This document shows positions 54,429 through 64,000 of a DNA stretch of 64,000 bases, piece by piece (the first letter of the stretch is position 1; each line of letters begins with the position of its first letter). The translations under genes and the position numbers were made by a program. The DNA comes from Acetobacter vaccinii (GTDB lineage Bacteria > Pseudomonadota > Alphaproteobacteria > Acetobacterales > Acetobacteraceae). The notes under the pieces were generated by a model, which was not told the origin of the DNA, searched no databases, and saw only the letters and a program-made list of their open reading frames with translations. Location of the stretch: NCBI RefSeq assembly GCF_008365315.1, contig NZ_CP043506.1, forward strand, positions 805,001 through 869,000. Direction: 5' to 3'.

Positions 54429-54764
54429 TTAGCGGGACATCATATGCGCGGCGGTGTTGGTCATGATGAAGACCGTGCCAACCAGCAGAATCGTCACAAA
54501 GGCAATGGTAAAGATAAAGCAGATGTTGTTCCAGCGGTGCTCGGAATCCCCACCCATGTGCAGGAAGTAGCGCAGATGCACCAGAACCTGAATCAGGGCC
54601 AGAATGGACAGAGCCGCCAGAGTGCCAGCCGGGGAAAGGCTATGGGTCAACACGATCCCGAAGGACAGAACCGTGAGGATAACAGCAAACACAAACCCGA
54701 TCAGGTAAGATGCAGCGCTGCCATGGCTTTCGCCCGAGGAGGTTGTATGCGGAGTGCTCATCAC
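54429..54764 (-). CDS. cyoD: Quinol oxidase subunit IV
   Basis: A 111-residue protein with three membrane segments, typical of CyoD (YLIGFVFAVILTVLSFGIVL, LAALSILALIQVLVHLRYFLHM, FIFTIAFVTILLVGTVFIM). It helps assemble the haem-copper quinol oxidase. Its ATG overlaps the cyoC stop (ATGA). Last gene of the operon. Confidence 0.95.
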   Translation of the reverse strand: MMSTPHTTSSGESHGSAASYLIGFVFAVILTVLSFGIVLTHSLSPAGTLAALSILALIQVLVHLRYFLHMGGDSEHRWNNICFIFTIAFVTILLVGTVFIMTNTAAHMMSR

Positions 54765-55366
54765 ATCATGCTCCCCAGATAGACATAGGTGAAAACGCAG
54801 ATCCAGACGATATCCAGGAAGTGCCAGAACAGGCTCAGGCAGGAGAGCTTGTTCATCATGCGCTCAGGGATCTCGGTCGTGCCCATCAGCTGAACGATCA
54901 GGGTCACAATCCAGATCAGGCCGCAGGTTACGTGCAGACCATGCGTGGACACCAGCGTGAAGAACGCGGACAGGAACGCACTGCGATCCGGGCCAGCACC
55001 TTCAGCGATAAGGTGGGCAAACTCGTTCACTTCCAGACCGACAAAGCCGAGGCCGAGCAGGAAGGTGACACCAAGCCACATGATGACCTTGCTGATCTGC
55101 TGCTTGTAAGCAGCCAGCATGCCAAACCCGTACGTGATGGACGAGATCAGCAGGAGGGCTGTTTCCAGCCCAAGCCCACCAATTTCGAACAGCTCACGCC
55201 CGGTCGGGCCACCATTGAACTGATCCCGAAGAACTGCAAACGTGGCAAACAGCGTGCCAAAGATGATGCAGTCCGTCATCAGATAGACCCAGAACCCGAA
55301 CACCACCGGAGATTCGTGATGGTGTTCGTCGTGGCCCGCGGTCTGAACAGTTGTATTCTGTGCCAT
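54761..55366 (-). CDS. cyoC: Quinol oxidase subunit III
   Basis: A 201-residue, five-span subunit of the haem-copper oxidase. VFGFWVYLMTDCIIFGTLFA and FTLVSTHGLHVTCGLIWI (with THGLHV, a family landmark) identify it. The start overlaps the cyoB stop by 1 base (TAATG). It stabilises the catalytic core. Confidence 0.96.
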   Translation of the reverse strand: MAQNTTVQTAGHDEHHHESPVVFGFWVYLMTDCIIFGTLFATFAVLRDQFNGGPTGRELFEIGGLGLETALLLISSITYGFGMLAAYKQQISKVIMWLGVTFLLGLGFVGLEVNEFAHLIAEGAGPDRSAFLSAFFTLVSTHGLHVTCGLIWIVTLIVQLMGTTEIPERMMNKLSCLSLFWHFLDIVWICVFTYVYLGSMM

Positions 55367-57357
55367 TATTCAGCTGCCTGTGCCATCAGTTTACGGGTGT
55401 GCTCATTCTCGATGCGGGCAACTTCTTCAGCCGGGATATAGAAATCAATATCCTTGTTAGCGCTACGGGCAATAACCGTACCGATCACACCAACCAGACC
55501 CAGAGCAGCCAGCCACCAAATGTACCAGATCGCGGCAAACCCGAGGATCAGGGAGAATGCACCAACCAGGAAGCCAGCAGCCGTGTTCTTGGGCATGTGG
55601 ATCGGGGCGTACTGTGCACCAGCCTGACGCGTGTCGATGCCGTTTTCCTTGTCATGCATATACGCATCCAGAGAATGGACATGCGGGACAATGGCAAAGT
55701 TATACACGGGCGGCGGGGAGGAGGTGGACCATTCCAGCGTACGGCCGTTCCAGGGGTCACCCGTCACGTCGCGGTTTTCGGGCAGGTTACGGTCACGGAT
55801 GGACACGTACAGCTGCACGAGCTGGCAGACAATCCCAAACAGAATGAGCACAGCGCCCACTTCTGCGATCAGCATCCAGGGATGCCAGGCCGGGTTGTCA
55901 TAGTGGTTGAGGCGGCGGGTCATGCCTTCGAAACCCAGGACATACAGGGGCACGAATGCAAAGAAGAAGCCAACAGACCAGAACCAGAAAGCGCGCTTGC
56001 TCCAGCTTTCGCTGAGCTTGAAGCCCATAACTTTCGGGAACCAGAAGTTCATGCCGCAGATGTAGCCGAAATACACACCACCGATAATCACGTTATGGAA
56101 GTGGGCAATCAGGAACAGGCTGTTGTGCAGAACAAAGTCAGCCCCGGGAATGGCCATCATCACACCGGTCATACCACCGATGGTGAAGATCACCATAAAG
56201 CCAACAGCCCAGTACATGCAGGCATGGTACTGAATGCGGCCCTTATACATGGTGAAAAGCCAGTTGAAGAGCTTAACACCGGTCGGGATGGAGATAATCA
56301 TGGTCGCAATGCCGAAGAAGGCATTCACGTCCGGACCAGCACCCATGGTGAAGAAGTGATGCACCCACACAAGGAAGGACAGCACCATGATGGAGCAGGT
56401 TGCATAAACCATGGTCTTGTACCCGAACAGCGGCTTGCCGGAGAATGCCGGAACCACTTCGGAGAACACACCAAAGGCAGGAATAACAAGAATGTAAACT
56501 TCCGGATGACCCCACGCCCAGATGAGGTTGAGGTACATCATCTGATTACCCCCACCGTCATTGGTGAAGAAGTGCATGCCGAAGTAACGGTCCAGACCCA
56601 GCAGGGCCACAGCAACCGTCAGAACGGGGAAGGACACCATGATCAGGATGGAAGAGCAGAACGCAGTCCAGGTAAAGACCGGCATTTTCAGCCAGCTCAT
56701 GCCCGGTGCGCGCATCTTCACGATGGTCACGAAGAAGTTCACACCTGTCAGAAGCGTGCCGACACCCGAGATCTGGATCGCCCAGATATAGTAGTCAACA
56801 CCCACGCCAGGGCTGAACTGATTTTCGGACAGCGGCGGATACGCCAGCCAGCCGCACTGCGAGAATTCACCAATGAACAGAGAAACGTTCACCAGGATAA
56901 ACGCGACGGCCGTCATCCAGAAGCTCAGGTTGTTCAGGAACGGGAAAGCAACGTCACGCGCGCCAATCTGCAGCGGCACAATGAAGTTGAACAGACCGGT
57001 CATGAACGCCATGGCCAGGAAGAAGATCATGATCGTGCCGTGGGCCGAAAAGATCTGGTCGTAGTGATGCGGTGGCAGGTAACCGGGGTTACTTGCATAC
57101 GCCAGAGCAAGCTGGGTACGCATCATGATAGCATCCGCGAAGCCGCGGAACAGAGCAACCAGCGCCAGTACAATGTACATGACAGCCAAGCGCTTGTGAT
57201 CAACAGTGGTAAACCACTCTTTCCAGAGGTAGCCCCACTTGCCGTAGTAAGTAATAAGCCCCAGTACCGCGACACCGACAATAGCAACGCCGATGAACGT
57301 CCCTACCAGGATCGGCACATCCAACGGGATGGCCGAAAACGATAGTCTCCCTAGCAT
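55366..57357 (-). CDS. cyoB: Quinol oxidase subunit I (haem-copper catalytic core)
   Basis: A 663-residue membrane subunit that reduces O2 and pumps protons. H284 in WGHPEVYIL carries the CuB ligand and cross-linked tyrosine, at the same number as E. coli CyoB; HH of WVHHFFTMG binds CuB, and [12 protein letters not shown] holds the two haem histidines. The cytochrome a1/ba-type oxidase of Acetobacter aceti belongs here (called cyaA there). AGGA sits 3 bases before the ATG. Co-transcribed with cyoA, 5 bp apart. It oxidises the ubiquinol that AdhAB reduces. Confidence 0.98.
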   Translation of the reverse strand: MLGRLSFSAIPLDVPILVGTFIGVAIVGVAVLGLITYYGKWGYLWKEWFTTVDHKRLAVMYIVLALVALFRGFADAIMMRTQLALAYASNPGYLPPHHYDQIFSAHGTIMIFFLAMAFMTGLFNFIVPLQIGARDVAFPFLNNLSFWMTAVAFILVNVSLFIGEFSQCGWLAYPPLSENQFSPGVGVDYYIWAIQISGVGTLLTGVNFFVTIVKMRAPGMSWLKMPVFTWTAFCSSILIMVSFPVLTVAVALLGLDRYFGMHFFTNDGGGNQMMYLNLIWAWGHPEVYILVIPAFGVFSEVVPAFSGKPLFGYKTMVYATCSIMVLSFLVWVHHFFTMGAGPDVNAFFGIATMIISIPTGVKLFNWLFTMYKGRIQYHACMYWAVGFMVIFTIGGMTGVMMAIPGADFVLHNSLFLIAHFHNVIIGGVYFGYICGMNFWFPKVMGFKLSESWSKRAFWFWSVGFFFAFVPLYVLGFEGMTRRLNHYDNPAWHPWMLIAEVGAVLILFGIVCQLVQLYVSIRDRNLPENRDVTGDPWNGRTLEWSTSSPPPVYNFAIVPHVHSLDAYMHDKENGIDTRQAGAQYAPIHMPKNTAAGFLVGAFSLILGFAAIWYIWWLAALGLVGVIGTVIARSANKDIDFYIPAEEVARIENEHTRKLMAQAAE

Positions 57358-57362
57358 AGATC

Positions 57363-58289
57363 CTATTCCTTCATATTCATGTCGGACATCGCGGACTGCT
57401 GCACCTGGATCATTTTGCCAGTGCTTTTGTCCATGACCATGCCGTTATTGTATTTGGCAACGATCGTGTCGAACATGCCGGGTTCAACATGCGCGAAGTA
57501 TTCGACGGGGTTTGCTTCACTCGGAGCGGCCAGCTTCGGATAGGTCTGCCCATCCAGCTGCTCGGAGGAAGAACGCACCTTCTCAACCCATGCATTGAAT
57601 TCATCCCCGCTCATTGCCAGGGCCCGGAATTTCATGTCCGAGAAGCCACGACCGCTGTAGTTGGAGGACTCACCCATGTAATCACCGGCTTCGCTTGCGA
57701 GCAGATGAAGCTGGGTTTGCATGCCTGCCATGGCATAGATCATGGAACCGAGGCGCGGGATGAAGAACGCGTTCATCACGGAATCCGAGGTAATGTCGAA
57801 GTCAACCGGTGTGTTGACCGGCATGGCCATCTGGTTGACCACGGCAATGCCCTGTTCCGGGTAAATGAACAGCCACTTCCAGTCCAATGCCACAACCTGA
57901 ACATGCAGCGGCTTTGTATTGGCGTCGGCCGTCAGCTTCCGGTAGGGGTCCAGTGTATGACACGTCTGGTAGGTGATGACTGCCAGAAACAGGATGATCA
58001 GCGTGGGCACGCCCCAGATCACCACTTCAATCTTGTTGGAGTGGTCCCATTTCGGCAGGTATTCGGCGCTCGTGTTGGACTGGCGGTACTGCCAGGCAAA
58101 CACCAGCGTCAGCAGGATGGTCGGAACCACAACAATCAGCATTGCGATCGTGGAGGTGGTAATCAGGGATTTGACACCCTCCCCCACCGGGCCTTTGGGG
58201 TCGAGAACATCGAGTTCACACCCTGCAAGCAGCAACGCTGACGATAGGCCGCCCAATCGCGCCGATCTCGCCAGTAACTTGTTTTTCAT
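57363..58289 (-). CDS. cyoA: Quinol oxidase subunit II (lipoprotein)
   Basis: A 308-residue subunit with a lipoprotein signal ending at C24 (LLLAGC), two further membrane segments (about 40-60 and 87-105), and a periplasmic cupredoxin-like domain. The CuA ligands of cytochrome c oxidases are not found, as expected for a quinol oxidase. AGAGG lies 6 bases before the ATG. It is the first gene of cyoABCD. Confidence 0.96.
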   Translation of the reverse strand: MKNKLLARSARLGGLSSALLLAGCELDVLDPKGPVGEGVKSLITTSTIAMLIVVVPTILLTLVFAWQYRQSNTSAEYLPKWDHSNKIEVVIWGVPTLIILFLAVITYQTCHTLDPYRKLTADANTKPLHVQVVALDWKWLFIYPEQGIAVVNQMAMPVNTPVDFDITSDSVMNAFFIPRLGSMIYAMAGMQTQLHLLASEAGDYMGESSNYSGRGFSDMKFRALAMSGDEFNAWVEKVRSSSEQLDGQTYPKLAAPSEANPVEYFAHVEPGMFDTIVAKYNNGMVMDKSTGKMIQVQQSAMSDMNMKE

Positions 58290-58817
58290 CGCACGCCTCT
58301 TGGTTCTGACATCAAACTAGTCTCATAAGCCTCACAAGACTCCTGCCGTGCTGCCATAGACATACAGCAACAGCAAGAAAAACCGCGCCCCAGCCCCCAA
58401 TGCGACCGTACCTGTCCGAACACGCCCCGCGGACCGTTGTCCCGACAGGAAATCAGGGGACTGTCTGCGCAGCAGCGGCCTCCTGGTCTTGCTGGAGACA
58501 CAGTGGCGCCACTCTATTCCCAACGGGGAGATTCTCAAACGCCAGAAAAGTTCCATCTGCCTTTCGTCACAATCGGTTACATGGCTTGACAGGCTCCACA
58601 CGCGGGCCTGCCCTCCCCCTCACCTTTGTAACGAAATGTAACAGGATATTTCAAAAACGGCAGCCATGCCCAATTTCTGCCTTTATTTCCATATCGTTAG
58701 GCGCAATTGGCGTGTTCATATATCCGTGATCACAGGGTAAAAATGTCCATCAGGACTTTTTTGCTCCCCATTCTGATCAAGCATGCCATCATTCATCCAG
58801 CACATACCTTGAACGCA
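58290..58817. other. Upstream region of cyoA
   Basis: About 530 bp between cyoA and the terminator of the BI-1 gene. It must hold the cyo operon promoter. Short open frames have no ribosome sites. I could not identify a specific operator such as an ArcA or FNR box with confidence. Confidence 0.35.
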
Positions 58818-58848
58818 AAAAAACCCGACCCTTGCGGGCCGGGGTTCT
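58818..58848 (-). terminator. Terminator of the BI-1/YccA gene
   Basis: On the minus strand AACCCCGGCCC and GGGTCGGGTT form a stem around GCAA, followed by a T run (TTTTTTT). Confidence 0.85.
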
Positions 58849-58885
58849 AACCGGTCTGAGGCAGATGATGTCAGAGGTGCGGGAC

Positions 58886-59659
58886 TCAGTCGCTGGAGCT
58901 GCGCACACCCATGAACTGCATGAGAAACTGAAACAGGTTGATGAAGTTCAGATACAGGCTCAGCGCATCGTAAACACTGCGCTTGGCGGTCATCTCCGGG
59001 CCTTCATACGCAGCAAGCTGGGCATAGGTCACGCGGATACGCTGGGCGTCGAAGGCACTGAATGCCGTAAAGATGACAACACCGACAATGCTGTACACAT
59101 AATAGACGGCTTCGCTCTTGAGAAAGAGGTTTACAACCCCGGCGATCACAAGCCCGAACAGGCCCATGGTCAGGAAGGAGCTAAAGCGCATCAGGTTAGC
59201 TTTGGTCACATAACCCCAGAGCGATGTCGCTGCGAACATGCAGGCCGTGACCAGAAACACGCGGAAAATGGAAGTGCCAGTATACACCACAAAGATGCTG
59301 GCAAGGCTGCTGCCCATGGCCGCGCAGAACGCCCAGAACAGAGCCTGCGCCCCCTGAAGCGAGAGCCGGTTAATACCAAAGGACATGACAAGCACAAAAG
59401 CCAGCGGGGACAGCATAGCCACATCGCCCAGCAGCGTGGGCCGTGGCACCGGGCCAGCCGCAGTCGCGATAACCTGAAAGAACAGGCCGCTCAGGCTTGT
59501 ATTGGCAATGACATAGGCAACAATGCCTGTCAGCAGCAAGCCAGACGCCATCCAGTTGTAAACACGCAGCATATAGGCGCGCAATCCGGCGTCGATACGC
59601 GCCTGTTCGTCCCAGCCTGTCGCGGCTGTAGGGGAACGGTAGTCGCGACTAAACGACAT
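58886..59659 (-). CDS. Bax inhibitor-1/YccA family membrane protein
   Basis: A 257-residue protein with seven hydrophobic segments, of the BI-1-like family (E. coli YccA/YbhL type). Landmarks: LRAYMLRVYNWMASGLLLTGIVAY and the C-terminal SIVGVVIFTAFSAFDAQRIR, followed by LYLNFINLFQFLMQFMG, which is the family signature. AAGGAG precedes the ATG at good spacing. In E. coli YccA modulates FtsH proteolysis; its role here is inferred. It is isolated. Confidence 0.92.
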   Translation of the reverse strand: MSFSRDYRSPTAATGWDEQARIDAGLRAYMLRVYNWMASGLLLTGIVAYVIANTSLSGLFFQVIATAAGPVPRPTLLGDVAMLSPLAFVLVMSFGINRLSLQGAQALFWAFCAAMGSSLASIFVVYTGTSIFRVFLVTACMFAATSLWGYVTKANLMRFSSFLTMGLFGLVIAGVVNLFLKSEAVYYVYSIVGVVIFTAFSAFDAQRIRVTYAQLAAYEGPEMTAKRSVYDALSLYLNFINLFQFLMQFMGVRSSSD

Positions 59660-59838
59660 GTTTTTACTCTCCTTGTCCGGACTGTCCGGCTTTGCTTATG
59701 ATCATATTTGTGGTTGCCCTGCCGTTCCGTCAAGGGTGATCAGCACTCATGACATGCATACAGGCCCCATGGCGCCCCAGCAGGCCCGCCCCGGGCACCC
59801 GTTTTCCCGCCCCGCATGCCAGAACCGGATACACCACC

Positions 59839-60408
59839 ATGTTCCTGATTGCCGGCATTTCCCTCCCGCCCGACATGCTCGCCTTCTATCAGACAACGAC
59901 CGGGCTGTTTCCCACCCGATCGTGGCATCCGGTGCCATCTCTGCATTTGCCCCTTGTCTCGCTGGGAAATGTTCCCACTTCAGGGGAGCTGGAGGAAATG
60001 GACCAGATGTTCCAGTCCATCCACCTGCCCGGACCTGTTGAGATCCGCCAGCGTGGGTACGATATCGTTGAACATCGGCACCGAATCTTTCTCCAGGCCG
60101 TGGTTGACGCCCCGGGGATGGATCACCTTTCCGTGAAAATCTACCATGCGGCACAGCGTGCCGGACTGTCCCCCACACGCCCCTCCCCCCCCTTTGGCAT
60201 CCCTCTGGCAGAGGTATCGGACGCCCCCCCGGAGGAGGTCAGCCTGTGGTTGAACATCCACCATCAGGGCTACCGGCAAACGGAAGAAGTCTACGCATTC
60301 ACCGTGTTCAGTGCTGGAAAAAACCGTGACACGCACCCCCTGAGGGTCGAGGCAGAATACCCTTTCACGGCGGTTCCACCCCCTCTGGAAGACCCCTTCC
60401 AGACCTGA
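59839..60408 (+). CDS. LigT/2H phosphoesterase-like protein with degenerate active site
   Basis: A 189-residue soluble protein whose layout follows 2'-5' RNA ligase-like (2H) proteins. The first H-x-[ST]-L motif appears as HLPLVSLG near residue 37; the second, normally PHxTL, reads FGIPLAEV, with glycine in the histidine place. Between them the fold-typical RQRGYDIVEHRHRIFLQAVV and LSVKIYHAAQRAGL occur. The catalytic pair is therefore incomplete. The ATG at 59839 begins the conserved part; an upstream ATG at 59749 adds 30 low-complexity residues. The resemblance is by eye and moderate. Confidence 0.6.
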   Translation: MFLIAGISLPPDMLAFYQTTTGLFPTRSWHPVPSLHLPLVSLGNVPTSGELEEMDQMFQSIHLPGPVEIRQRGYDIVEHRHRIFLQAVVDAPGMDHLSVKIYHAAQRAGLSPTRPSPPFGIPLAEVSDAPPEEVSLWLNIHHQGYRQTEEVYAFTVFSAGKNRDTHPLRVEAEYPFTAVPPPLEDPFQT

Positions 60409-60516
60409 CCGGAAAGCTCCGTGCGCGCGGTTTCGTGAGGTCATACGCCCCCACTATCACGCTGTAAGAACTGCAAATTATCCACGTAGAAGGCAACTGC
60501 TATTCATGCGACGTGA

Positions 60517-60545
60517 TTGACATCCTGCGCGGGCCTTGGCTCATG
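60517..60545 (+). promoter_or_regulatory. Candidate promoter of adhAB
   Basis: A perfect -35 hexamer TTGACA at 60517-60522 is followed after 17 bases by a poor -10 (CTCATG, or CATGTG one base later). The region lies 66-94 bp upstream of the adhA start. The match rests on the -35 box only, so confidence is low. Confidence 0.35.
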
Positions 60546-60610
60546 TGTGAGGAAACCGGCCCGCCGGCTCTATCCTTTCCTCACCAAATACTAGTCGAGG
60601 ACATGAACGC

Positions 60611-62842
60611 ATGACCCGCCCCGCCTCCGCCAAGAGACATTCGCTGCTAGGAATTCTCGCGGCTGGAACCATCTGCGCTGCTGCTTCGCCGTACATGGCA
60701 GTCTCTGCCCATGCCGCCAGCCAGGGTGACACGGGAGACGCCATCATCCACGCGGATGAGCACTCCGAAAACTGGCTCTCATACGGTCGCACCTATACGG
60801 AACAGCGCTACAGCCCGCTGGATGAGATCAACCGCTCCAACGTCGGCAACCTGAAGCTGGCCTGGTATTTCGACCTGGATACCAACCGTGGCCAGGAAGG
60901 CACGCCCCTGGTGGTGGACGGCATCCTCTACGCCACGACCAACTGGTCCAAGATGAAAGCCCTGGACGCAGCAACCGGCAAGCTGCTGTGGGAATATGAC
61001 CCCAAGGTACCGGGCAACATTGCCGACAAGGGCTGCTGTGACACGGTCAACCGTGGTCCGGGCTACTGGAACGGCAAGGTCTTCTTCGGCACGTTTGACG
61101 GCCGCCTTGTGGCGCTGGACGCCAAGACCGGCAAGAAGGTCTGGGAAGTTAACACCATTCCGGCCGAAGCCTCGCTGGGCAAGCAGCGGTCCTATACCGT
61201 GGACGGCGCTGTGCGCGTGGCCAAGGGTATGGTCATGATCGGCAACGGCGGTGCAGAATTTGGTGCCCGCGGCTTTGTTTCTGCCTTCGATGCGGAAACC
61301 GGCAAGCTGAAATGGCGCTTCTACACCGTCCCCAACAGCAAGAACGAGCCTGATCATGCTGCGTCCGACAAGGCGCTGATGACCAAGGCCTACCGGACCT
61401 GGAGCCCCGATGGCGCATGGGTGCGTCAGGGCGGCGGCGGTACCGTGTGGGACTCCCTCGTCTATGACCCGGTGGCCGATCTGGTTTACCTGGCAGTGGG
61501 TAACGGCTCCCCCTGGAACTACAAGTACCGCTCCGACGGCATGGGCAGCAACCTGTTCCTTGGCAGCATTGTCGCACTGAAGCCCGAAACCGGCGAATAT
61601 GTGTGGCACTTCCAGGAAACCCCGATGGACGAGTGGGATTACACCTCCGTCCAGCAGATCATGACGCTTGACCTGCCGGTCAACGGTGAAAAGCGCCACG
61701 TGATCGTCCATGCTCCCAAGAACGGCTTCTTCTACGTTCTGGACGCCAAGACCGGCGAATTCATTTCGGGCAAGAACTACGTCTACATGAACTGGGCCGA
61801 TGGCCTGGATCCGCTGTCAGGCCGCCCGATCTACAAGCCTGAAGCCCTGTGGCCGCTGACCGGCAAGGAATGGTACGGTATCCCGGGTGACCTGGGTGGC
61901 CATAACTTTGCTGCCATGGCTTACAGCCCCAAGACTGGCCTGGTTTACATTCCTGCCCAGCAGGTTCCCTTTGTTTACAAGAACCAGGTTGGCGGCTTCA
62001 AACCCCACCCGGATTCCTGGAACCTGGGTCTGGACATGAACAAGGTCGGCCTGCCCGACAATGCTGAAGCCCGCACGGCTTTCATGAAGGACCTCAAGGG
62101 CATGATCGTGGCCTGGGATCCTGAAAAGCAGCAGGCTGCCTGGACCGTGGACCACAAAGGTCCGTGGAATGGTGGGCTTGTGGCAACCGGCGGTGACCTG
62201 CTGTTCCAGGGGCTGGCCAATGGTGAATTCCACGCCTACGACGCAACCAACGGTGCCGACCTGTTCAAGTTCGACGCCCAGAGCGGTATCATTGCACCGC
62301 CGATCACCTACAAGGCCAACGGCAAGCAGTATGTCGCGGTCGAAGTGGGCTGGGGTGGCATTTATCCGTTCTTCCTCGGTGGTATTGCCCGTACGTCTGG
62401 CTGGACAGTCAACCACTCCCGCGTGATTGCGTTCTCGCTCGACGGCAAGGCTGTTCTGCCCCCGCAGAACGACAAGGGCTTCCTGCCCGTCAAGCCGCCC
62501 GCAAACTATGACACCAAGGTGACCGACAACGGTTACTTCCTGTTCCAGACCTACTGCGCCGCCTGCCATGGCGACAACGCTGAAGGTGCTGGCGTGCTGC
62601 CCGACCTGCGCTGGAGTGGCGCTATCCGCCATCAGGATGCGTTCTACAACGTTGCTGGCCGTGGCGCGCTGACCGCCTATGGTATGGACCGCTTCGACAC
62701 CAGCATGAACCCCAAGCAGATCGAAGATATCCGCCAGTTCATTCTGAAACGGGCTAACGAAACCTACCAGCGCGAAGTGGACGCCCGGAAAAACAGCTCT
62801 GAAATTCCGGCTAACCCGACCATTGGCCTCACGCCGCAGTAA
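60611..62842 (+). CDS. adhA: PQQ- and haem-dependent alcohol dehydrogenase, subunit I
   Basis: A 743-residue periplasmic quinohaemoprotein that oxidises ethanol to acetaldehyde. A signal peptide ends near AVSAHA. Tryptophan-docking propeller repeats follow. The vicinal disulfide cysteines C142-C143 (KGCCDTV) cap PQQ, and DEWDYT at 340-345 carries the catalytic aspartate. The C-terminal cytochrome domain binds haem c through CAACH at 649-653. GAGG sits 10 bases before the ATG. Forms a membrane-associated complex with AdhB and, in several species, small subunit III. This gene is a hallmark of acetic acid bacteria. Confidence 0.98.
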   Translation: MTRPASAKRHSLLGILAAGTICAAASPYMAVSAHAASQGDTGDAIIHADEHSENWLSYGRTYTEQRYSPLDEINRSNVGNLKLAWYFDLDTNRGQEGTPLVVDGILYATTNWSKMKALDAATGKLLWEYDPKVPGNIADKGCCDTVNRGPGYWNGKVFFGTFDGRLVALDAKTGKKVWEVNTIPAEASLGKQRSYTVDGAVRVAKGMVMIGNGGAEFGARGFVSAFDAETGKLKWRFYTVPNSKNEPDHAASDKALMTKAYRTWSPDGAWVRQGGGGTVWDSLVYDPVADLVYLAVGNGSPWNYKYRSDGMGSNLFLGSIVALKPETGEYVWHFQETPMDEWDYTSVQQIMTLDLPVNGEKRHVIVHAPKNGFFYVLDAKTGEFISGKNYVYMNWADGLDPLSGRPIYKPEALWPLTGKEWYGIPGDLGGHNFAAMAYSPKTGLVYIPAQQVPFVYKNQVGGFKPHPDSWNLGLDMNKVGLPDNAEARTAFMKDLKGMIVAWDPEKQQAAWTVDHKGPWNGGLVATGGDLLFQGLANGEFHAYDATNGADLFKFDAQSGIIAPPITYKANGKQYVAVEVGWGGIYPFFLGGIARTSGWTVNHSRVIAFSLDGKAVLPPQNDKGFLPVKPPANYDTKVTDNGYFLFQTYCAACHGDNAEGAGVLPDLRWSGAIRHQDAFYNVAGRGALTAYGMDRFDTSMNPKQIEDIRQFILKRANETYQREVDARKNSSEIPANPTIGLTPQ

Positions 62843-62890
62843 TCCGGCAGTCATGACGTCATTCGGCACACAAGCGATACAGTGGTAAAA

Positions 62891-64000
62891 ATGATGATGA
62901 AAAGACTAAAAGCCGCCCTCGGGGCGGTCACTGTCGGGCTTCTGGCAGGCACGTCCCTGGCCCATGCCCAGGGAACGGAAGAGGATCTGATCAAGCGCGG
63001 TGAATACATCGCGCGTCTGGGTGACTGCGTGGCCTGCCACACAGCCCTGAACGGTCAGAAATTTGCAGGTGGCCTGTCGATCAAGACCCCGATCGGCACC
63101 ATCTACTCGACCAACATCACCCCCGACCCCACCTACGGGATCGGGACCTATACGCTCCAGGAATTTGACGACGCAGTGCGTCGCGGGGTTCGCAAGGACG
63201 GCAGCTCGCTGTATCCGGCCATGCCTTACCCGGCCTTCTCGCGCATGACGCCAGAAGATACCAAAGCCCTGTATGCGTATTTCATGCACGGCGTGAAGCC
63301 GGTGGCGGAAAAGAACCGGGCTGAAGACATCACCTGGCCGCTGTCCATGCGTTGGCCGCTGTCCATCTGGCGCTCGCTGTTTGCACCGGCACCCAAGGCC
63401 TTTACCCCGGCCCCCGGCACCGATGCCGAGATCGCCCGTGGTGAATACCTGGTGACAGGACTTGGCCATTGCGGCGCGTGCCATACACCGCGCGGCTTTG
63501 CCATGCAGGAAAAAGCCATGGACGCCGCTGGCGGGCCTGACTTCCTTGGTGGTGGCGGTGTCATCGACAACTGGGTGGCCCCGAGCCTGCGCAACGACCC
63601 CGTTGCAGGTATCGGCCGCTGGTCTGAAGATGACCTGTTCTACTTCCTCAAGTCCGGCCGTACCGACCACTCCGCCGTCTTTGGCGCAATGGCCGACGTT
63701 GTGGGCTGGAGCACCCAGTACTTTACGGATGACGACCTGCGCGCCATCTCCAAGTACCTGAAGGCTCTGCCGCCGGTGCCGCCCTCACGCGGTGACTACA
63801 CCTACGATGCCTCCACCGCTCAGGCGCTGGATGCTGGCAACTTCTCGGGCAACCCGGGCGCCAAGGTGTATGTTGAACAGTGCGCCATGTGCCACCGTAA
63901 CGATGGTGGTGGCGTGGGCCGTATGTTCCCGCCGCTGGCTGGTAACTCGGTTGTCGTGACCGACAATGCGACCTCTGTCGCGCACATTGTTGTCGAAGGT
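62891..64000 (+). CDS. adhB: Alcohol dehydrogenase cytochrome c subunit II (partial, 3' end missing)
   Basis: The first 370 codons of the triple-haem cytochrome subunit that carries electrons from AdhA to ubiquinone. All three haem motifs are in the window: CVACH at 46-50, CGACH at 194-198 and CAMCH at 331-335. A signal peptide (LKAALGAVTVGLLAGTSLAHA) ends before QGTEED. The family is about 470 residues long, so roughly 100 are missing at the window edge. It begins with three Met codons (62891, 62894, 62897); the ribosome site is weak. It follows adhA by 48 bp, same operon. Confidence 0.97.
   Translation, partial: MMMKRLKAALGAVTVGLLAGTSLAHAQGTEEDLIKRGEYIARLGDCVACHTALNGQKFAGGLSIKTPIGTIYSTNITPDPTYGIGTYTLQEFDDAVRRGVRKDGSSLYPAMPYPAFSRMTPEDTKALYAYFMHGVKPVAEKNRAEDITWPLSMRWPLSIWRSLFAPAPKAFTPAPGTDAEIARGEYLVTGLGHCGACHTPRGFAMQEKAMDAAGGPDFLGGGGVIDNWVAPSLRNDPVAGIGRWSEDDLFYFLKSGRTDHSAVFGAMADVVGWSTQYFTDDDLRAISKYLKALPPVPPSRGDYTYDASTAQALDAGNFSGNPGAKVYVEQCAMCHRNDGGGVGRMFPPLAGNSVVVTDNATSVAHIVVEG

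Noticed and set aside
55351..57345. Long open frame (664 codons) antisense to cyoB
   Set aside because: The product is a His/Asn/Gln-rich sequence without family resemblance, lying wholly opposite a certain gene.
63340..63372. Near-duplicate GCCGCTGTCCAT repeat in adhB
   Set aside because: It encodes the natural WPLSMRWPLSIW segment of the protein and is not a mobile or regulatory repeat.

Overview
The window reads as a chromosomal segment of an acetic acid bacterium (family Acetobacteraceae, most likely Acetobacter). The strongest evidence is at the right end: adhA (PQQ- and haem-dependent alcohol dehydrogenase, complete) followed by adhB (its triple-haem cytochrome subunit, cut by the window edge). 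This is the periplasmic ethanol-oxidising complex of these bacteria. A complete quinol oxidase operon (cyoABCD), an F1-only ATP synthase operon without F0 genes, and gcrA place it in the alphaproteobacteria. I see no insertion sequence, prophage, integrase or CRISPR array.

Layout. 1-2.1 kb: end of a peptide ABC transporter (two ATPases) and a pirin. 2.7-9.9 kb: a BBP2-type porin, a membrane GGDEF/EAL protein, an operon pairing a sulfate-binding protein with a Porin_O_P porin, and a small orphan ORF. 10.4-20.2 kb: the most unusual region, with a CBS-PAS-GGDEF-EAL protein, a 1626-residue multisensor protein that appears to carry a globin-like domain between GGDEF and EAL plus a zinc-binding (CZB-like) tail, an acid phosphatase, an iron/2-oxoglutarate hydroxylase and an HD-GYP-type phosphodiesterase. 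With the GGDEF/EAL gene at 5 kb, four cyclic-di-GMP proteins lie within about 15 kb. 20.5-25.2 kb: gcrA, a bactofilin, a PfkB-family (adenosine) kinase, RNase D and queF. 25.2-30.2 kb: atpHAGDC. 30.5-31.8 kb: tRNA-Gly(UCC), tRNA-Trp(CCA), secE and nusG, cut off by a terminator from anything like rplK. 31.9-39.7 kb: malic enzyme, an S9 peptidase, DedA, an SDR and a first Suv3-like helicase. 40.1-43.8 kb: a ferredoxin/flavodoxin-NADP reductase, glutathione reductase and dihydroorotase. 43.9-48.7 kb: an envelope-sugar cluster (DegT aminotransferase, PglF/WbpM-like dehydratase, WecA-like initiating transferase). 48.7-53.9 kb: a MarR regulator, an M17 aminopeptidase, a second Suv3-like helicase and fdxA. 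54.4-58.3 kb: cyoABCD. 58.9-60.4 kb: a BI-1/YccA protein and a degenerate LigT-like protein. 60.6-64.0 kb: adhAB.

How the genes work together: AdhAB passes electrons from ethanol to ubiquinone, CyoABCD oxidises ubiquinol with oxygen and pumps protons, and the F1 genes encode the catalytic part of the ATP synthase that uses the gradient. The c-di-GMP proteins, with CBS, PAS, GAF, globin-like and zinc-type sensory modules, look like an oxygen/metal/nucleotide-responsive set; in this family c-di-GMP is known to control cellulose and other surface traits. Functional calls rest on reading motifs and family resemblance by eye; no database search was run.
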